Numbered from the stretch's first letter, positions 16,015-25,630 are shown. The stretch is DNA of 64,000 nt from Sphingomonas sp. QA11 (GCF_028473665.1 NZ_CP098774.1:1860001-1924000); one strand, 5' to 3'. Numbers and translations: made by a program. Notes: a model not told the origin generated them from the letters alone.

Positions 16015-17130
16015 CTAGCGCCTTGCGGGGTAGTCCCCGCTAAACCCCGTTCTCGCATTCGTGACCTTCATCCGACGATCCGGCCAGACCGAAACGTCGA
16101 GCCAAAAGCCGCCATCTTCCCTCCCTTCCGGATTGGCGATGAAGTCGACGGGCCGGTTTACCTCAGGGCTCCTGGTCGCATGGTGAAGCTGCCATATCGC
16201 AGGATGCGATGGCGCCGCTGCGATCGTCCGGAACACCCGCGCGTCACCGCCCTTGGTCGCGCCATTGGCCATCAGCGCGACGCGCGGCTGCAGGGCGGCC
16301 AGCAACGGTGGCGTCGTGCTGAGCTGCGATCCGTGATGCGACACCACGAGCAGGTCGGCGCGCCCGAGCCGGTTGATCCGGCAGACCAGCCCGATTTCCA
16401 CATCCGCGGTGAGATCGGCGAGGCTGACGATCCGGGCTTTGCCATAGCTCGCGACCACACCGATCGAGCGCGGATTCTCTTCGCCGCCATTGCCCATATC
16501 GGGCAGTCTCGGTGCGTCGCAACCGGGCGTCGACCCGCCCGCCCCTTCGAGTATTCGCGGCAGCAGATCGCGATCCGCCGAGACGATGTCCAGTGTCAGC
16601 GGCCCGATGGTAATCCGGTCGCCCGCCTTGGCGCTTCGATGTTTCCGACCGCCGAGCAATGCCTCGTAGCGCGCATATAGCGACGCGATCGCATCCGGGC
16701 CCGCCACCGCACCAGCCGGCGGCATTTCCCGATTGGGGCCGTGGTCGATGATCTCGCCGACCGGCATCACTGCAAGCAGGTCCTGGATGCCGCCTAAGTG
16801 ATCGAGATGGTAGTGGGTGACGATCAGGTAATCGATCCTGGTGACGCCCAGTGCCCTGGTCGCGGCAAGAATGCGGTTCGCGCTCGATTGCGCCAGCGGC
16901 GTGCCACGCACGCCCGCCGGCCATCCGGCGTCAAGCAATACCGATTGCCCCTGCGGCGTAACGAGCAGCGTTCCCCCACCACCCTCCATGTCGATCGACA
17001 CCACGCGAAGCGGTTTCGCCGGTTGGGCAGCAACCGCCACGGTCGCCGGAATGGCGAGCAAACCGACCGAAAGCATCGCACCCAGCCCGAGTACGGGATT
17101 CCTGCCATATCGGGCAATCGTCGCTGGCAT
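16015..17130 (-). CDS. Secreted MBL-fold metallohydrolase (ComEC/Rec2-like domain)
   Basis: 371 residues. A signal peptide ends near AVAAQP, then a metallo-beta-lactamase fold with THYHLDHLGG (first metal site), SLADLTADVEIG and VVSHHGSQLS, the pattern of the soluble C-terminal domain of ComEC-type proteins. It is probably periplasmic. ATG 17130 is chosen over 17163 because GAGAGGAA lies 8 nt upstream and the signal peptide starts cleanly. The substrate is unknown. Confidence 0.8.
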   Translation of the reverse strand: MPATIARYGRNPVLGLGAMLSVGLLAIPATVAVAAQPAKPLRVVSIDMEGGGGTLLVTPQGQSVLLDAGWPAGVRGTPLAQSSANRILAATRALGVTRIDYLIVTHYHLDHLGGIQDLLAVMPVGEIIDHGPNREMPPAGAVAGPDAIASLYARYEALLGGRKHRSAKAGDRITIGPLTLDIVSADRDLLPRILEGAGGSTPGCDAPRLPDMGNGGEENPRSIGVVASYGKARIVSLADLTADVEIGLVCRINRLGRADLLVVSHHGSQLSTTPPLLAALQPRVALMANGATKGGDARVFRTIAAAPSHPAIWQLHHATRSPEVNRPVDFIANPEGREDGGFWLDVSVWPDRRMKVTNARTGFSGDYPARR

Positions 17131-17430
17131 CCGGCATTCCTCTCGACTCTTCGGCCCATGCACCGGGCGGCGATCGTGTCGTTTCGATCAGCCTAGCTTC
17201 CAGCCATGCACATCGCAATCATTGTATACAGAAAATCGGCGATTCGAAACTGATCGTGAGTCGGCCGGACTGGCCCTGATACCTTGACCACCATCGAGAA
17301 ATTTCGACCTTCTCCAATTTGTCCCGGGACCAAGGTCGCCTTGTCGGTTCAGCGTTGCGAAATCTTGCATACATGATAGGAGGCCCGACGCGGCGACAGC
17401 CTCGGGAAGCCATTCCTCACTGGAGTTCAT
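17131..17430. other. Divergent intergenic region with TGTATACA
   Basis: 300 bp without a gene between the MBL protein and the cytochrome. It carries the palindrome TGTATACA at 17223-17230 and a looser relative, TTGCATACATG, at 17365. Both directions need a promoter here. Confidence 0.4.
17223..17230. promoter_or_regulatory. TGTATACA site 1
   Basis: Perfect 8-bp palindrome 93 bp upstream of the MBL start. The GTATAC core recurs at 19643 and 19923 before other genes of this region, so it may be a shared operator. It could also be part of a -10 box. Confidence 0.35.
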
Positions 17431-17781
17431 GTGACAATGCGGACGAAGCGTGGTTTCGTGGCAAGTGCTGCCATCCTGACCCTCGGCCTGCTGATCGGCC
17501 ATAGCCTCTCGGCACAGCCGCCGGTCACGATGCCCGATGCCCGGGTACCGCCGCCCGGCCCGGCCCTCGATCTGATCGACAAGCAATGCAGCGCGTGCCA
17601 CACCACTGCGACCGTCTTCGCGCAGCGCAAGTCCGCCGACGACTGGGCCTCGACGGTCCAGATGATGGTTGATCGCGGTGCCGAGCTGAAGCCGGCAGAG
17701 AGCGACACCGTCATCGACTATCTGACAAAGAATTTCGGTGACGCACCGGCCGCCCCGGCTGCGCCCACGACCACTCGCTGA
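17431..17781 (+). CDS. Small periplasmic c-type cytochrome
   Basis: 116 residues: signal peptide or anchor (residues 8-28), one haem motif C53-S-A-C-H57, and a Pro/Ala-rich end. The pattern after the motif (TTATVFAQRKSADDWASTVQMMVDRG) is like the cytochrome domains that accept electrons from quinoproteins. GTG 17431 lies 5 nt behind GGAG; ATG 17437 is the alternative. It converges on a PQQ-propeller gene, so electron transfer from that class of enzyme is a reasonable inference. Confidence 0.75.
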   Translation: MTMRTKRGFVASAAILTLGLLIGHSLSAQPPVTMPDARVPPPGPALDLIDKQCSACHTTATVFAQRKSADDWASTVQMMVDRGAELKPAESDTVIDYLTKNFGDAPAAPAAPTTTR

Positions 17782-17786
17782 ATCGA

Positions 17787-17813
17787 AGAGGGCGGAACAC
17801 CGGCCCGCCCTCT
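17787..17813. terminator. Hairpin between convergent cytochrome and PQQ genes
   Basis: AGAGGGCGG and CCGCCCTCT form a 9-bp stem with a 9-nt loop. There is no T-run, but the position between two convergent stops fits a terminator. Confidence 0.5.
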
Positions 17814-17838
17814 CCTTCCGCCCTGTCCACACTCAACG

Positions 17839-19554
17839 CTATTTACGGACGCCCAGCGCATAGACCCGGGCGTCGTGCGACACGAGATAGACTTTCCCCA
17901 GCGCCACGACCGGCTGACTGAAATGGGTCCAGTCCTTGATCATGTCCTTGCTCGAATAAAGCTGCTTTCCCGTCTCCGCATCGAACGCGTACAAAATCAT
18001 GTTGCCGACCGGCGTGGAGCGAAAGCGTGCCGAGGCAGCGGTGGCGCTGTTCAGGCGCGATCCGTCCGGCAGGGTCGGATTCTGCATCGCCTGGCCGCCG
18101 GTCTGGGTCGCGTACACCACGCCGTTCGCGACCACGGGCGGATCGGGCATGATCATGTTACCGGAGATCCATTCAGGGCTCAGCGAGATCTTGTCGCCAT
18201 CGTTGACCACCTGGAACGCCATGATGCTGCCATTCGGCGACTCTCCGGCATCGCTCTTGAATGCCGGCGCGAACCTGGATCGCGGGCCCCACATGGGGAG
18301 GTAGAGATATCTCTTGCCCTCGGGGTTCTCATAGGTGGTGATCGCCCCCCACACGCCCTGGCTCGGATCGGTCCCGGCCGCCACGTCGTTACCGAGCTGC
18401 GGCGACTTGTAGAGCGGTATCTGGTGGTTCCTCGCCTGGCCGCCGCCCATGTCGTTGGTGTCGAGCAGATAGAGGATGCCCTCCTTCTGCGCGGTAGCGA
18501 CCAGCGTCTTGCCGCCGAACGGGAAGACCACCGGGCTGGCCGAACCGGCAAGATCATGCGCGAAGATATATTTGAAATTCTCCGGCGTGAACGAATCGGC
18601 CACGCGCGTCGCCTTCGGCGTCAGCTTCATGATAGTGTCGCCCCAACTTCCCGCCGCGGGATCATAGACACCATCGGAGGTCTCGAAGATCACCGTGTTG
18701 CCCGGGCCGCGGGCAAGTCCGCCACGCCCCCATGGGGCGGCGGGTCGCCCCCCGCTCGTATAGAAGCGGGTCAGTTGAGGGCTGGCCAGGTCGCGCACGT
18801 CGACCGCGGTCACGGCTGAGGGATCGGTCATCACCGAAGGCCCGGCCGGGGCGGCGCCGCGCCGCACGATCGGCGCCACCGCTGACGCCATAGCCGAGCG
18901 CGGATCCTGCACCTCGCCGCAAGCCCGGCCGCTGGTAGTGTAGACGATGTCGTCGATCAGGTTGAGGCTCCACGCACGCGTGAACGGCGCCACCGTCTCG
19001 ACCGGGGCCATGCGCTCCGCCCCGTCTCCGAGGTCAAGCGCGCGCAGCTTCCCGTCGCTGGGAATGAAGAAGATCAGGCCCCTCGCCTTGTCGACCACCG
19101 GAGTCGCGTTCGCCGTGTTCGGGCACAGCCAGGTGGCGTTCTTCCTCGCCCTGATCGGATTGGGGAAATTCTTCTGCCAGGCAATTGCGCCCGTATCGGC
19201 ATCGAGCGCGAACAAGGTATCGTCAGCGCCGAGCAGATAGACCAGGTTTCTCGGACCCTGCGGCGTCGGGACGCCCGCGGCGATGATCGGCGAGGTCAGG
19301 GTGGACAACACCACATCGGTGACCGGCGTTGACAGCTTCGTGCTCCACTGAAGCTTCAGCTTCGAGACGTTCTTCCTGTCGAGCGTGCGCTCGCCTCGGT
19401 TCCAGGCTGTCCGCTCCTGATCATAGCCCCAGGTAGTCCATTCGTTCGCGGCGGCGGGCGCTTGAGCGGAAGCGGCCTCCTGCGCCTGCCCGGCCCCCGC
19501 ACCGGCGAACGAAATCATCAGGGCCGGAAGGAGCGTAAGAAATTTTCTGGACAT
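17839..19554 (-). CDS. Secreted PQQ-binding-like beta-propeller protein
   Basis: 571 residues: signal peptide to about AGQAQ, then repeated W/Y-containing propeller blades (NEWTTWGYDQERTAWN, LFALDADTGAIAWQK, ILYAFDAETGKQLYSSKD, HDARVYALG). It resembles quinoprotein dehydrogenases such as quinohaemoprotein alcohol or amine dehydrogenases but lacks a haem motif, so electrons would need a partner, perhaps the neighbouring cytochrome. A non-catalytic propeller is possible. The promoter region is shared divergently with the TonB receptor. Confidence 0.75.
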   Translation of the reverse strand: MSRKFLTLLPALMISFAGAGAGQAQEAASAQAPAAANEWTTWGYDQERTAWNRGERTLDRKNVSKLKLQWSTKLSTPVTDVVLSTLTSPIIAAGVPTPQGPRNLVYLLGADDTLFALDADTGAIAWQKNFPNPIRARKNATWLCPNTANATPVVDKARGLIFFIPSDGKLRALDLGDGAERMAPVETVAPFTRAWSLNLIDDIVYTTSGRACGEVQDPRSAMASAVAPIVRRGAAPAGPSVMTDPSAVTAVDVRDLASPQLTRFYTSGGRPAAPWGRGGLARGPGNTVIFETSDGVYDPAAGSWGDTIMKLTPKATRVADSFTPENFKYIFAHDLAGSASPVVFPFGGKTLVATAQKEGILYLLDTNDMGGGQARNHQIPLYKSPQLGNDVAAGTDPSQGVWGAITTYENPEGKRYLYLPMWGPRSRFAPAFKSDAGESPNGSIMAFQVVNDGDKISLSPEWISGNMIMPDPPVVANGVVYATQTGGQAMQNPTLPDGSRLNSATAASARFRSTPVGNMILYAFDAETGKQLYSSKDMIKDWTHFSQPVVALGKVYLVSHDARVYALGVRK

Positions 19555-19641
19555 CGCAGCCTCATTTTCTGCCGGTAGGGAAACATCCGAGGGCGAGCCC
19601 TCTCATGGCGACGCGAAAGCTCACCGGCAGCGCCTGTATCC

Positions 19642-19649
19642 GGTATACA
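19642..19649. promoter_or_regulatory. GTATAC site 2 (GGTATACA)
   Basis: It lies about 90 bp upstream of the PQQ-propeller start. On the minus strand TATACC is 16 bp from TTGTGT, so the site could be that promoter's -10 as well as an operator half. Confidence 0.35.
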
Positions 19650-19921
19650 TGTTTTGATGAGCCACACAATTTTGGTTGTCAATCCCGCGAACGGGACTTC
19701 GGGTCGTGGAATGAACGCCTCTCGAACCGGTTGCCTTCGAGCCGAGCCCAGCCTGTCCTTCGTGATGACCATGAGCAGCAAGCTCCTCTATAATATATTG
19801 ATTCTGAATTAATATTAGATCCGATAACGGCGACATATCCGCATCGGTCCATCGATCGGAAACAGCACATGCCGGCCGTGCGCGAACCCCGACGACACTG
19901 GTTGACGACCCTTCGTGCAAA

Positions 19922-19929
19922 TGTATACA
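19922..19929. promoter_or_regulatory. TGTATACA site 3 / -10 of the receptor promoter
   Basis: Perfect palindrome whose TATACA is 16 bp from TTGACG at 19902. It therefore probably overlaps the -10 of the TonB receptor promoter. A repressor bound here would block it. Confidence 0.45.
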
Positions 19930-19974
19930 AGAATCAAATAATAGAAACCGAATCAAAAACTAGAGGGGATGCAC

Positions 19975-22935
19975 GTGTCAAAGATATTGAAGAATCTCGC
20001 CCGCGGTGGATCAAGCATCGCGCTGGGCACGGCCCTGTGCATCGTCGCCACGCCGGCATGGGCGCAGAGCGCTTCCGGCGCGGAAGCGACCCAGGTGACG
20101 GCGGAGACTTCACTCCCGACCGCCGACGACCAGAGCGTGGCGGAGCCGCAGCAGGATATCGTCGTCACCGGCACCAGCATCCGCGGCGTCGCCCCGATTG
20201 GATCGAACCTGGTCGCGGTCGGCGCGGAAGCGCTGCACGATACCGGCGCGCAGACAGTCACCGGCGCGCTTGCCTCGGTCCCCTCGCTTTCCGGCATCAC
20301 CGGCCAGGGCAATACCTCCGCCTTCTACCAGCCAAGCATCCACCAGCTCGGCGCCAGCGCCAGCAATTCAACGCTCGTGCTGATCGACGGCCATCGCGGC
20401 CCGACCGGCGGCACCAACCATACTTTCCTCGACCCGAACATCGTACCCAACATCATGCTCGAGCGCGTCGAGGTCCTCGCCGAGGGCGCATCGTCGATCT
20501 ACGGGTCGGACGCGGTCGCCGGCGTCATCAACTTCATCACCCGCAAACGCTATGACGGCATCCAGGCGGAAGGCTCTGTCACCCTGCGGAACGGCACCAC
20601 CGGCTATAGCGCCGGCCTGCTCGCCGGCCAGACCTGGGATCGCGGCTGGGCAGTGATCGGCGCGCAATACAGTTATCAGGACAATCTGCGGAACCGCGAC
20701 CGCGCCTTCACCAACCCGAACCATATTGCGCAGGGCGGCACCAATTTCCTGACGCGCAGCTGTTCGCCCGCCGGCGTCCAACCGGGCGGCTCGGGCGGCA
20801 TCTATTACGGCCCGTATACGAACGCGTCGCTGCCCAATAACACCGCCAACTATCAGTGCACGAATTGGGGCGTGACCGACCTGATCGGGTCGGAAGAACG
20901 CCAGAGTATCATGGGCAAGATCAGCTTCGACGTCACGGACAAGCTGACGATCGGTCTCGACCTGCTCTATGCGCGCCGCCGCAACGACACGCTGCAAAGT
21001 GCCGGCACCTTGCAGACGACGGTCTTCCGCACCGGGGCGCGGGCCAATCCCTTTTACGTGAACCCAACCGCCGTCTCGCCGTTCCTCGCCGACGGCGTCA
21101 CCCCGAACCCGGCCTATGACAGCCAGACCGTTACCTGGGATGCGACTGATCTGGTCGGGCCGGCGCATGGCCGCTCGGACTCGGATTCGATGTATGCCAA
21201 TTTCACCGCGACCTATGAACTGACCAGCGACTGGCATGTCGACTTCCTCGCCAGCGCAGGCCGCGACGAAAGTACGACCTACACCACCGGGGTGATCAAC
21301 AGCAGCGTCGCCAACCTGGCGCTGAACGGCACGACCAACAGCGCCGGCAACCTCACCCAGCCGTCGATCCCCGGCACCAGTACGATCGTAACCCAGCTGC
21401 CGCTTACGGCGGCCAACGCGCTCGACGTATGGAACCCGGCCGGTGCGACCAATCGCACCGGCGCGGCGACCATCGCTCGCCTGCTCGACAACACCAATCG
21501 CCTTCGTGCCACCAGCGGCTATCAGCAGTTCCGCGCCAGCGCGAGCGGCTCGCTGTTCGATCTGCCGGCCGGCCCGGTCAAGGTCGCGTTCGGCGTCGAA
21601 CTGCTCAAGACCCAGCTCAGCCAGCTGGTGACCCGCGCGAACAACAGCGGCCCTGCCTCGACCGGCTCGCAGCAGCTGTTCTTCCCGTTCGATCGCACCG
21701 TCTGGTCGGGCTTCGTCGAGTTGAACGTGCCGATCGTCTCGCCGGACATGGATACGTTCATCCGCCGCGTCGACATCTCGCTCGCCGGCCGCTACGATCA
21801 TTATGACGATTTCGGCAGTACCACGAACCCGAAGATCGGTTTCAACCTCGAACCGATTCAGGGCCTTCGCCTGCGCGGCAACTGGTCGACCTCGTTCGTC
21901 GCCCCGCCGCTGACGATCATCGGCGACCGCTTCGGCGCGTTTGGCACGGCCGGTTGGAATACCCAGACCAACAACATCTCCGTACCGGTCGCCGCCTATC
22001 CTGATGTCCTCAAGATCCCGTCTTTGGCCACCATCTGCTCGGCGAGCCAGCCGCTCTGCAACATCGGCACGCTCCAGGGCATCCAGAACACTACCGGCGA
22101 TCCCAATGCGAAGGCGCAGGAAGGCAGCGGCTGGTCGCTCGGCTTCGATGTCGAGCCGTCGCTCATCCCCGGCCTGCGCGCCGGCTTCACTTACTGGAAT
22201 ACCAAGTTTACCGGCGGCGTGACCGGTCCGCAGCTCGCCAACGTTATCAACACCGCCTCGGCGCAGTATCTGCTGACCTTCTACCCGAACTGCGCCACCG
22301 CGGCGGAGATCGCGGCGGTGACCCAGGGTATTCCGCAGACCAACGCGACCGCCGCGTGTACCAACTACATCTTCCACACGCTCAACACGAACTGGCTGAA
22401 CCTCGACATCTCGGGCATCGATTACCAGATCGACTATGATTACCGCACCGACAATGCCGGCACCTTCAGCGCAGGTCTCTCGGGCACCGAATTCACCAAG
22501 TTCGACCAGTCCTTCGGCTCCGGCCCGAAATACAGCGTGCTGAACACGGCAGGCAACAACGGCACCTTCCCGTCGCTGAAGCGCAAGGCGCGTGCCTATC
22601 TCGGCTGGGCAAACGGTCCCTTCTCGGCCCGGCTGTTCGCCAACTATACGGGCGGCTTCCGCAACTGGTCGTCCAACACCGTCACGCCGCTCACCCGCGA
22701 TGCCAATGGCAACCCGAACGGTGGTGGCGACAAGGTCAAGGCGCAGACCAGTTTCGATCTCAACATGGCCTATGAGTTCAAGGGCAGTTTCCTGAACGGC
22801 ACCCGGATCTCGCTGTCCGGCCTGAATATCTTCGACCAGGATCCGCCCTTCTACAACACGGGCGCCGGTTACTACAGCCTGATCCACAATCCGTTCGGCC
22901 GCACCGTTACCCTCGCGCTGAACGTGAAGTTCTGA
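19975..22935 (+). CDS. TonB-dependent outer-membrane receptor
   Basis: 986 residues. A signal peptide ends near PAWAQS, a TonB-box-like QDIVVTGTSI follows, then the plug (ALASVPSLSGITGQGN, STLVLIDGHRGPTGG, LERVEVLAEGASSIYGSDAVAGVINFI) and a long beta-barrel ending in LALNVKF, with aromatic Phe last as required for barrel assembly. GTG 19975 is 6 nt behind GAGGGG, whereas ATG 19969 abuts it. The flanking PQQ proteins suggest uptake of an oxidisable organic substrate; the ligand is not known. A strong terminator follows. Confidence 0.92.
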   Translation: MSKILKNLARGGSSIALGTALCIVATPAWAQSASGAEATQVTAETSLPTADDQSVAEPQQDIVVTGTSIRGVAPIGSNLVAVGAEALHDTGAQTVTGALASVPSLSGITGQGNTSAFYQPSIHQLGASASNSTLVLIDGHRGPTGGTNHTFLDPNIVPNIMLERVEVLAEGASSIYGSDAVAGVINFITRKRYDGIQAEGSVTLRNGTTGYSAGLLAGQTWDRGWAVIGAQYSYQDNLRNRDRAFTNPNHIAQGGTNFLTRSCSPAGVQPGGSGGIYYGPYTNASLPNNTANYQCTNWGVTDLIGSEERQSIMGKISFDVTDKLTIGLDLLYARRRNDTLQSAGTLQTTVFRTGARANPFYVNPTAVSPFLADGVTPNPAYDSQTVTWDATDLVGPAHGRSDSDSMYANFTATYELTSDWHVDFLASAGRDESTTYTTGVINSSVANLALNGTTNSAGNLTQPSIPGTSTIVTQLPLTAANALDVWNPAGATNRTGAATIARLLDNTNRLRATSGYQQFRASASGSLFDLPAGPVKVAFGVELLKTQLSQLVTRANNSGPASTGSQQLFFPFDRTVWSGFVELNVPIVSPDMDTFIRRVDISLAGRYDHYDDFGSTTNPKIGFNLEPIQGLRLRGNWSTSFVAPPLTIIGDRFGAFGTAGWNTQTNNISVPVAAYPDVLKIPSLATICSASQPLCNIGTLQGIQNTTGDPNAKAQEGSGWSLGFDVEPSLIPGLRAGFTYWNTKFTGGVTGPQLANVINTASAQYLLTFYPNCATAAEIAAVTQGIPQTNATAACTNYIFHTLNTNWLNLDISGIDYQIDYDYRTDNAGTFSAGLSGTEFTKFDQSFGSGPKYSVLNTAGNNGTFPSLKRKARAYLGWANGPFSARLFANYTGGFRNWSSNTVTPLTRDANGNPNGGGDKVKAQTSFDLNMAYEFKGSFLNGTRISLSGLNIFDQDPPFYNTGAGYYSLIHNPFGRTVTLALNVKF

Positions 22936-22945
22936 CCCACCCTGG

Positions 22946-22990
22946 CCCGCCTCTCCGTTCAGTCGGGGAGGCGGGTCCTTTTTAGTTTTT
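22946..22990 (+). terminator. Rho-independent terminator after the TonB receptor
   Basis: CCCGCCTC and GAGGCGGG pair around a short loop, followed by TCCTTTTTAGTTTTT. This is the clearest intrinsic terminator in the window. Confidence 0.88.
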
Positions 22991-23097
22991 CGCTCGATTC
23001 TCGCGGAATGAGCACGGTTCGCAACATACCCGGCATCGGGCCTCGGCACGGGATACATGCCCGATGCCCCGCCCTTGCGGCGTCAAAAGGTAGATAC

Positions 23098-25011
23098 ATG
23101 CTGCGCAAGATCGGGTTCTTCACCCTCGCTCTGTTCCCGGCTTCGGCGCTCGCGCAGGATCGTACGGACTGGCCGACCTATGGCCATGACAAGGGCGCGA
23201 TGCGCCACTCGCCGCTCGACCAGATCACGTCCGCCAATGTGAACGACCTGCGGATCGCCTGGGTCTACCGGATGAAACCGGCCAATACCGAGGCTGCCAC
23301 TGACGCGGGCGAGACCGCCCGCCGCGCAACCGAAGGGGCGGGCGCGCAGCGCGCCTCGCAGTTCGCCGGTTCGGAGATGACGCCTTTGGTCGTGGGCAAC
23401 CGAATGTATATCTCCATGCCCTATTCCAGGGTCGCCGCGCTCGATGCGACCACCGGCAAGGAAATCTGGGTCCGCGAGATTCCCGGCCCCGGCCAGCCAT
23501 CTTTGCGCGGCGTCGAATATTGGCCCGGCGACGGCAAGGCCGGGCCACGCCTCTTCTTCGGGACGCGCGACGGCCGGCTGATCGGCCTCGATGCGGCAAC
23601 CGGCGCCTATGCCCCAGGCTTCGGCGAGAACGGCGTCGTCAACCTGAAGACCGACGAGATCATGAACGGATCGCAGTCAGCCCCCTATGGCATGACGTCC
23701 CCGCCGATCGTCTACAGGAACCTGATCATCACCGGCTCCTCAGTGCAGGAGAATCCGGCGCTCGGCGCGCGCGGCGACGTCCGCGCCTGGGATGCGCGCA
23801 CCGGCAAGCTCGTCTGGACCTTTCACACCGTCCCCCGCAAGGGGGAGCCCGGCCATGATACATGGGCACCCGGCAGCACGGAAAAGCGATCGGGCGTCAA
23901 TGTCTGGGGCTTCATGAGCCTCGATGCGAAGCGCGGCATCGTCTATCTGCCGATCGGCGCGCCGGCGCATGATCGCTATGGCGGCGACCGGCATGGCGAC
24001 AACCTCTTCAGCAGCGCGCTGGTCGCGGCCGATGCCGCCACCGGCAGATATCTCTGGCACTTCCAGGTCGTGCATCACGACATCTGGGACATCGACCTTG
24101 AATCGGCGCCATTGCTGTTCGATGCCAAGGTCAGCGGCAAGACAGTCCCTGCCGTCGCGGTCGTCGCCAAGAATGCGCTGCTGTTCATGCTCGACCGGGT
24201 CACCGGCAAGCCGATCCACCCGGTCGAAGAGCGCCCGGTCCCGGCCAGCATCGTGCCGGGCGAGCTTGCTGCGCCGACCCAGCCCTTCCCGATCACCCCG
24301 CCGCTCGCCCGCACCACCTTCTCGATCGAGAAGGACATCGCCGATGTCACGCCCGAGCTGAAGAACTGGTGCGAGAACTGGATCAGGAACAACAACATGG
24401 CGGAAGGAGTCCAGTACCAGCCGATGCTCCCCGACCGCCCGCTGATCGTCTTTCCGGGCACCGAAGGCGGTTCCAACTGGGGCGGCGCGACGTTCGATCC
24501 GAAGACCGGCTGGCTTTTCGTCAACACCAGCAATTTCGGCCAGGTCACCACCCTGGTGAAGACCGACGGACCAGTCGCCTGGATGCCGGGCGGCGTCGGC
24601 GGGCGATTCCAGCAACCCGGCACCGGCCTGATGTGCCAGCGCCCGCCCTGGGGCCAGCTCAGCGCAGTCGATACCGCGACCGGCAGGATCGTCTGGCAAA
24701 GCACGCTCGGCGTGACCGACAGCCTGCCCGAGGGCCTGCGCAACACGGGCCGCCACGGCACCGGCGGCGCGATCACCACCGCGGGCGGCCTGATCTTCAT
24801 CGGCTCGACCGACGACTCGCGCTTCCGCGCCTTCGAGACGAAGACGGGGAAGGAAATATGGACCCACAGGCTCGAAGCCTCGGCCCATGCCACGCCGATT
24901 TCCTATCGTGGCGCCGACGGACGCCAATATGTCGCGGTTGTCTCGACCGGCGGCAGCTACCACAACAGCCCCAGGACAAGTGACGCACTGACCGCGTTCG
25001 CGCTGCCCTGA
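23098..25011 (+). CDS. PQQ-dependent dehydrogenase, periplasmic
   Basis: 637 residues: signal peptide (to SALAQD), then DWPTYGHDKGAMRHSPLDQI and DLRIAWVYRMKP, typical of the quinoprotein glucose/alcohol dehydrogenase group, with propeller repeats (ALDATTGKEIWVREIPG, IGLDAATGAYAPGFGENGVV, VVHHDIWDIDLESAPLLFD, ALLFMLDRVTGKPIHPVEERPVP). HHDIWDID is a recognised active-site stretch of membrane glucose-dehydrogenase-like enzymes. No membrane or haem domain is fused. It follows the TonB receptor on the same strand but behind a strong terminator, so it needs its own promoter. Confidence 0.88.
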   Translation: MLRKIGFFTLALFPASALAQDRTDWPTYGHDKGAMRHSPLDQITSANVNDLRIAWVYRMKPANTEAATDAGETARRATEGAGAQRASQFAGSEMTPLVVGNRMYISMPYSRVAALDATTGKEIWVREIPGPGQPSLRGVEYWPGDGKAGPRLFFGTRDGRLIGLDAATGAYAPGFGENGVVNLKTDEIMNGSQSAPYGMTSPPIVYRNLIITGSSVQENPALGARGDVRAWDARTGKLVWTFHTVPRKGEPGHDTWAPGSTEKRSGVNVWGFMSLDAKRGIVYLPIGAPAHDRYGGDRHGDNLFSSALVAADAATGRYLWHFQVVHHDIWDIDLESAPLLFDAKVSGKTVPAVAVVAKNALLFMLDRVTGKPIHPVEERPVPASIVPGELAAPTQPFPITPPLARTTFSIEKDIADVTPELKNWCENWIRNNNMAEGVQYQPMLPDRPLIVFPGTEGGSNWGGATFDPKTGWLFVNTSNFGQVTTLVKTDGPVAWMPGGVGGRFQQPGTGLMCQRPPWGQLSAVDTATGRIVWQSTLGVTDSLPEGLRNTGRHGTGGAITTAGGLIFIGSTDDSRFRAFETKTGKEIWTHRLEASAHATPISYRGADGRQYVAVVSTGGSYHNSPRTSDALTAFALP

Positions 25012-25034
25012 GACCCGCCCGACGCGTGGGTCTC
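25010..25034. terminator. Hairpin after the PQQ dehydrogenase
   Basis: GAGACCC and GGGTCTC form a 7-bp stem overlapping the stop codon. It lacks a T-run, so it is a weak terminator candidate. Confidence 0.4.
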
Positions 25035-25171
25035 CATCGACGACGCGGCAGCTTCTTTCACCCCGCCGGTTCGCTTCCTCCGAGACGTGCGAGCGTGACG
25101 ACCATCACGCGCATGCCACGCTTTTTCGCGCCATCCTGCCCATCACCGAACATGAGAGGTGGAGGTGTGAC

Positions 25172-25630
25172 ATGACATTGCGCGGCACGCTCAGGATCAA
25201 CAATGCGCCGGGTCTCGCGGACGCTGGCAACGGCGGCACAACCCAGCAGGATTCCTATCTGGGCCAATTGACCAAGCTCTTCCCGGTTGAGGTGGTTTCC
25301 ATCTATCCCGCCGGCATCATCCTCCTGAAAGCCGTGGAGGTGAAGACATGGTGGTTCGCATGGCTCTGCGTGGTCGGCATCATCCTGTTCCGCAGCATCG
25401 CGACCACGTCGAAGGATGGCGGCAGCGCGCAATATGCCGCGGTCGGCGTGGCGCTCATATCCTTCCTGCTCTGGGTCGTCGTCCTGGGCGGATGGTTTCT
25501 GCCGAACGACGCGCTTCCCTCCGAAAAGACGATCGCGATCGCCACGGCGGTAAGTCTCGTCTGGACCTGGCTGGCACCACTGATCGTCGCCCGGTTCGAG
25601 CCGACGGCAACATCAGGAGCAGCCCGATGA
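25172..25630 (+). CDS. Small hypothetical inner-membrane protein
   Basis: 152 residues with about four hydrophobic segments (residues 40-53, 60-73, 88-109, 120-140) and a soluble N-terminus. GGAGGTG lies 6 nt before the ATG. I recognise no family. The short charged loops suggest a structural or regulatory membrane protein. Confidence 0.65.
   Translation: MTLRGTLRINNAPGLADAGNGGTTQQDSYLGQLTKLFPVEVVSIYPAGIILLKAVEVKTWWFAWLCVVGIILFRSIATTSKDGGSAQYAAVGVALISFLLWVVVLGGWFLPNDALPSEKTIAIATAVSLVWTWLAPLIVARFEPTATSGAAR

Larger units (their letters stand above)
19555..19974. other. 420-bp divergent control region
   Basis: It separates the PQQ-propeller gene from the TonB receptor and is clearly AT-richer than its surroundings (an AT-rich tract lies near 19785-19815). 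It has two GTATAC sites and, before the receptor, TTGACG at 19902 with TATACA at 19924. I see no convincing gene. Confidence 0.45.

Noticed and set aside
19975..22935. TonB receptor as importer or sensor of the RiPP
   Set aside because: It is 7 kb away behind several unrelated genes and sits in its own unit with PQQ enzymes.
20368..23058. 896-residue minus-strand open frame
   Set aside because: It is antisense to the TonB receptor, whose domains are complete. The frame is open because of GC-rich third positions and its product is Arg/Glu/Ala-rich with no domain.
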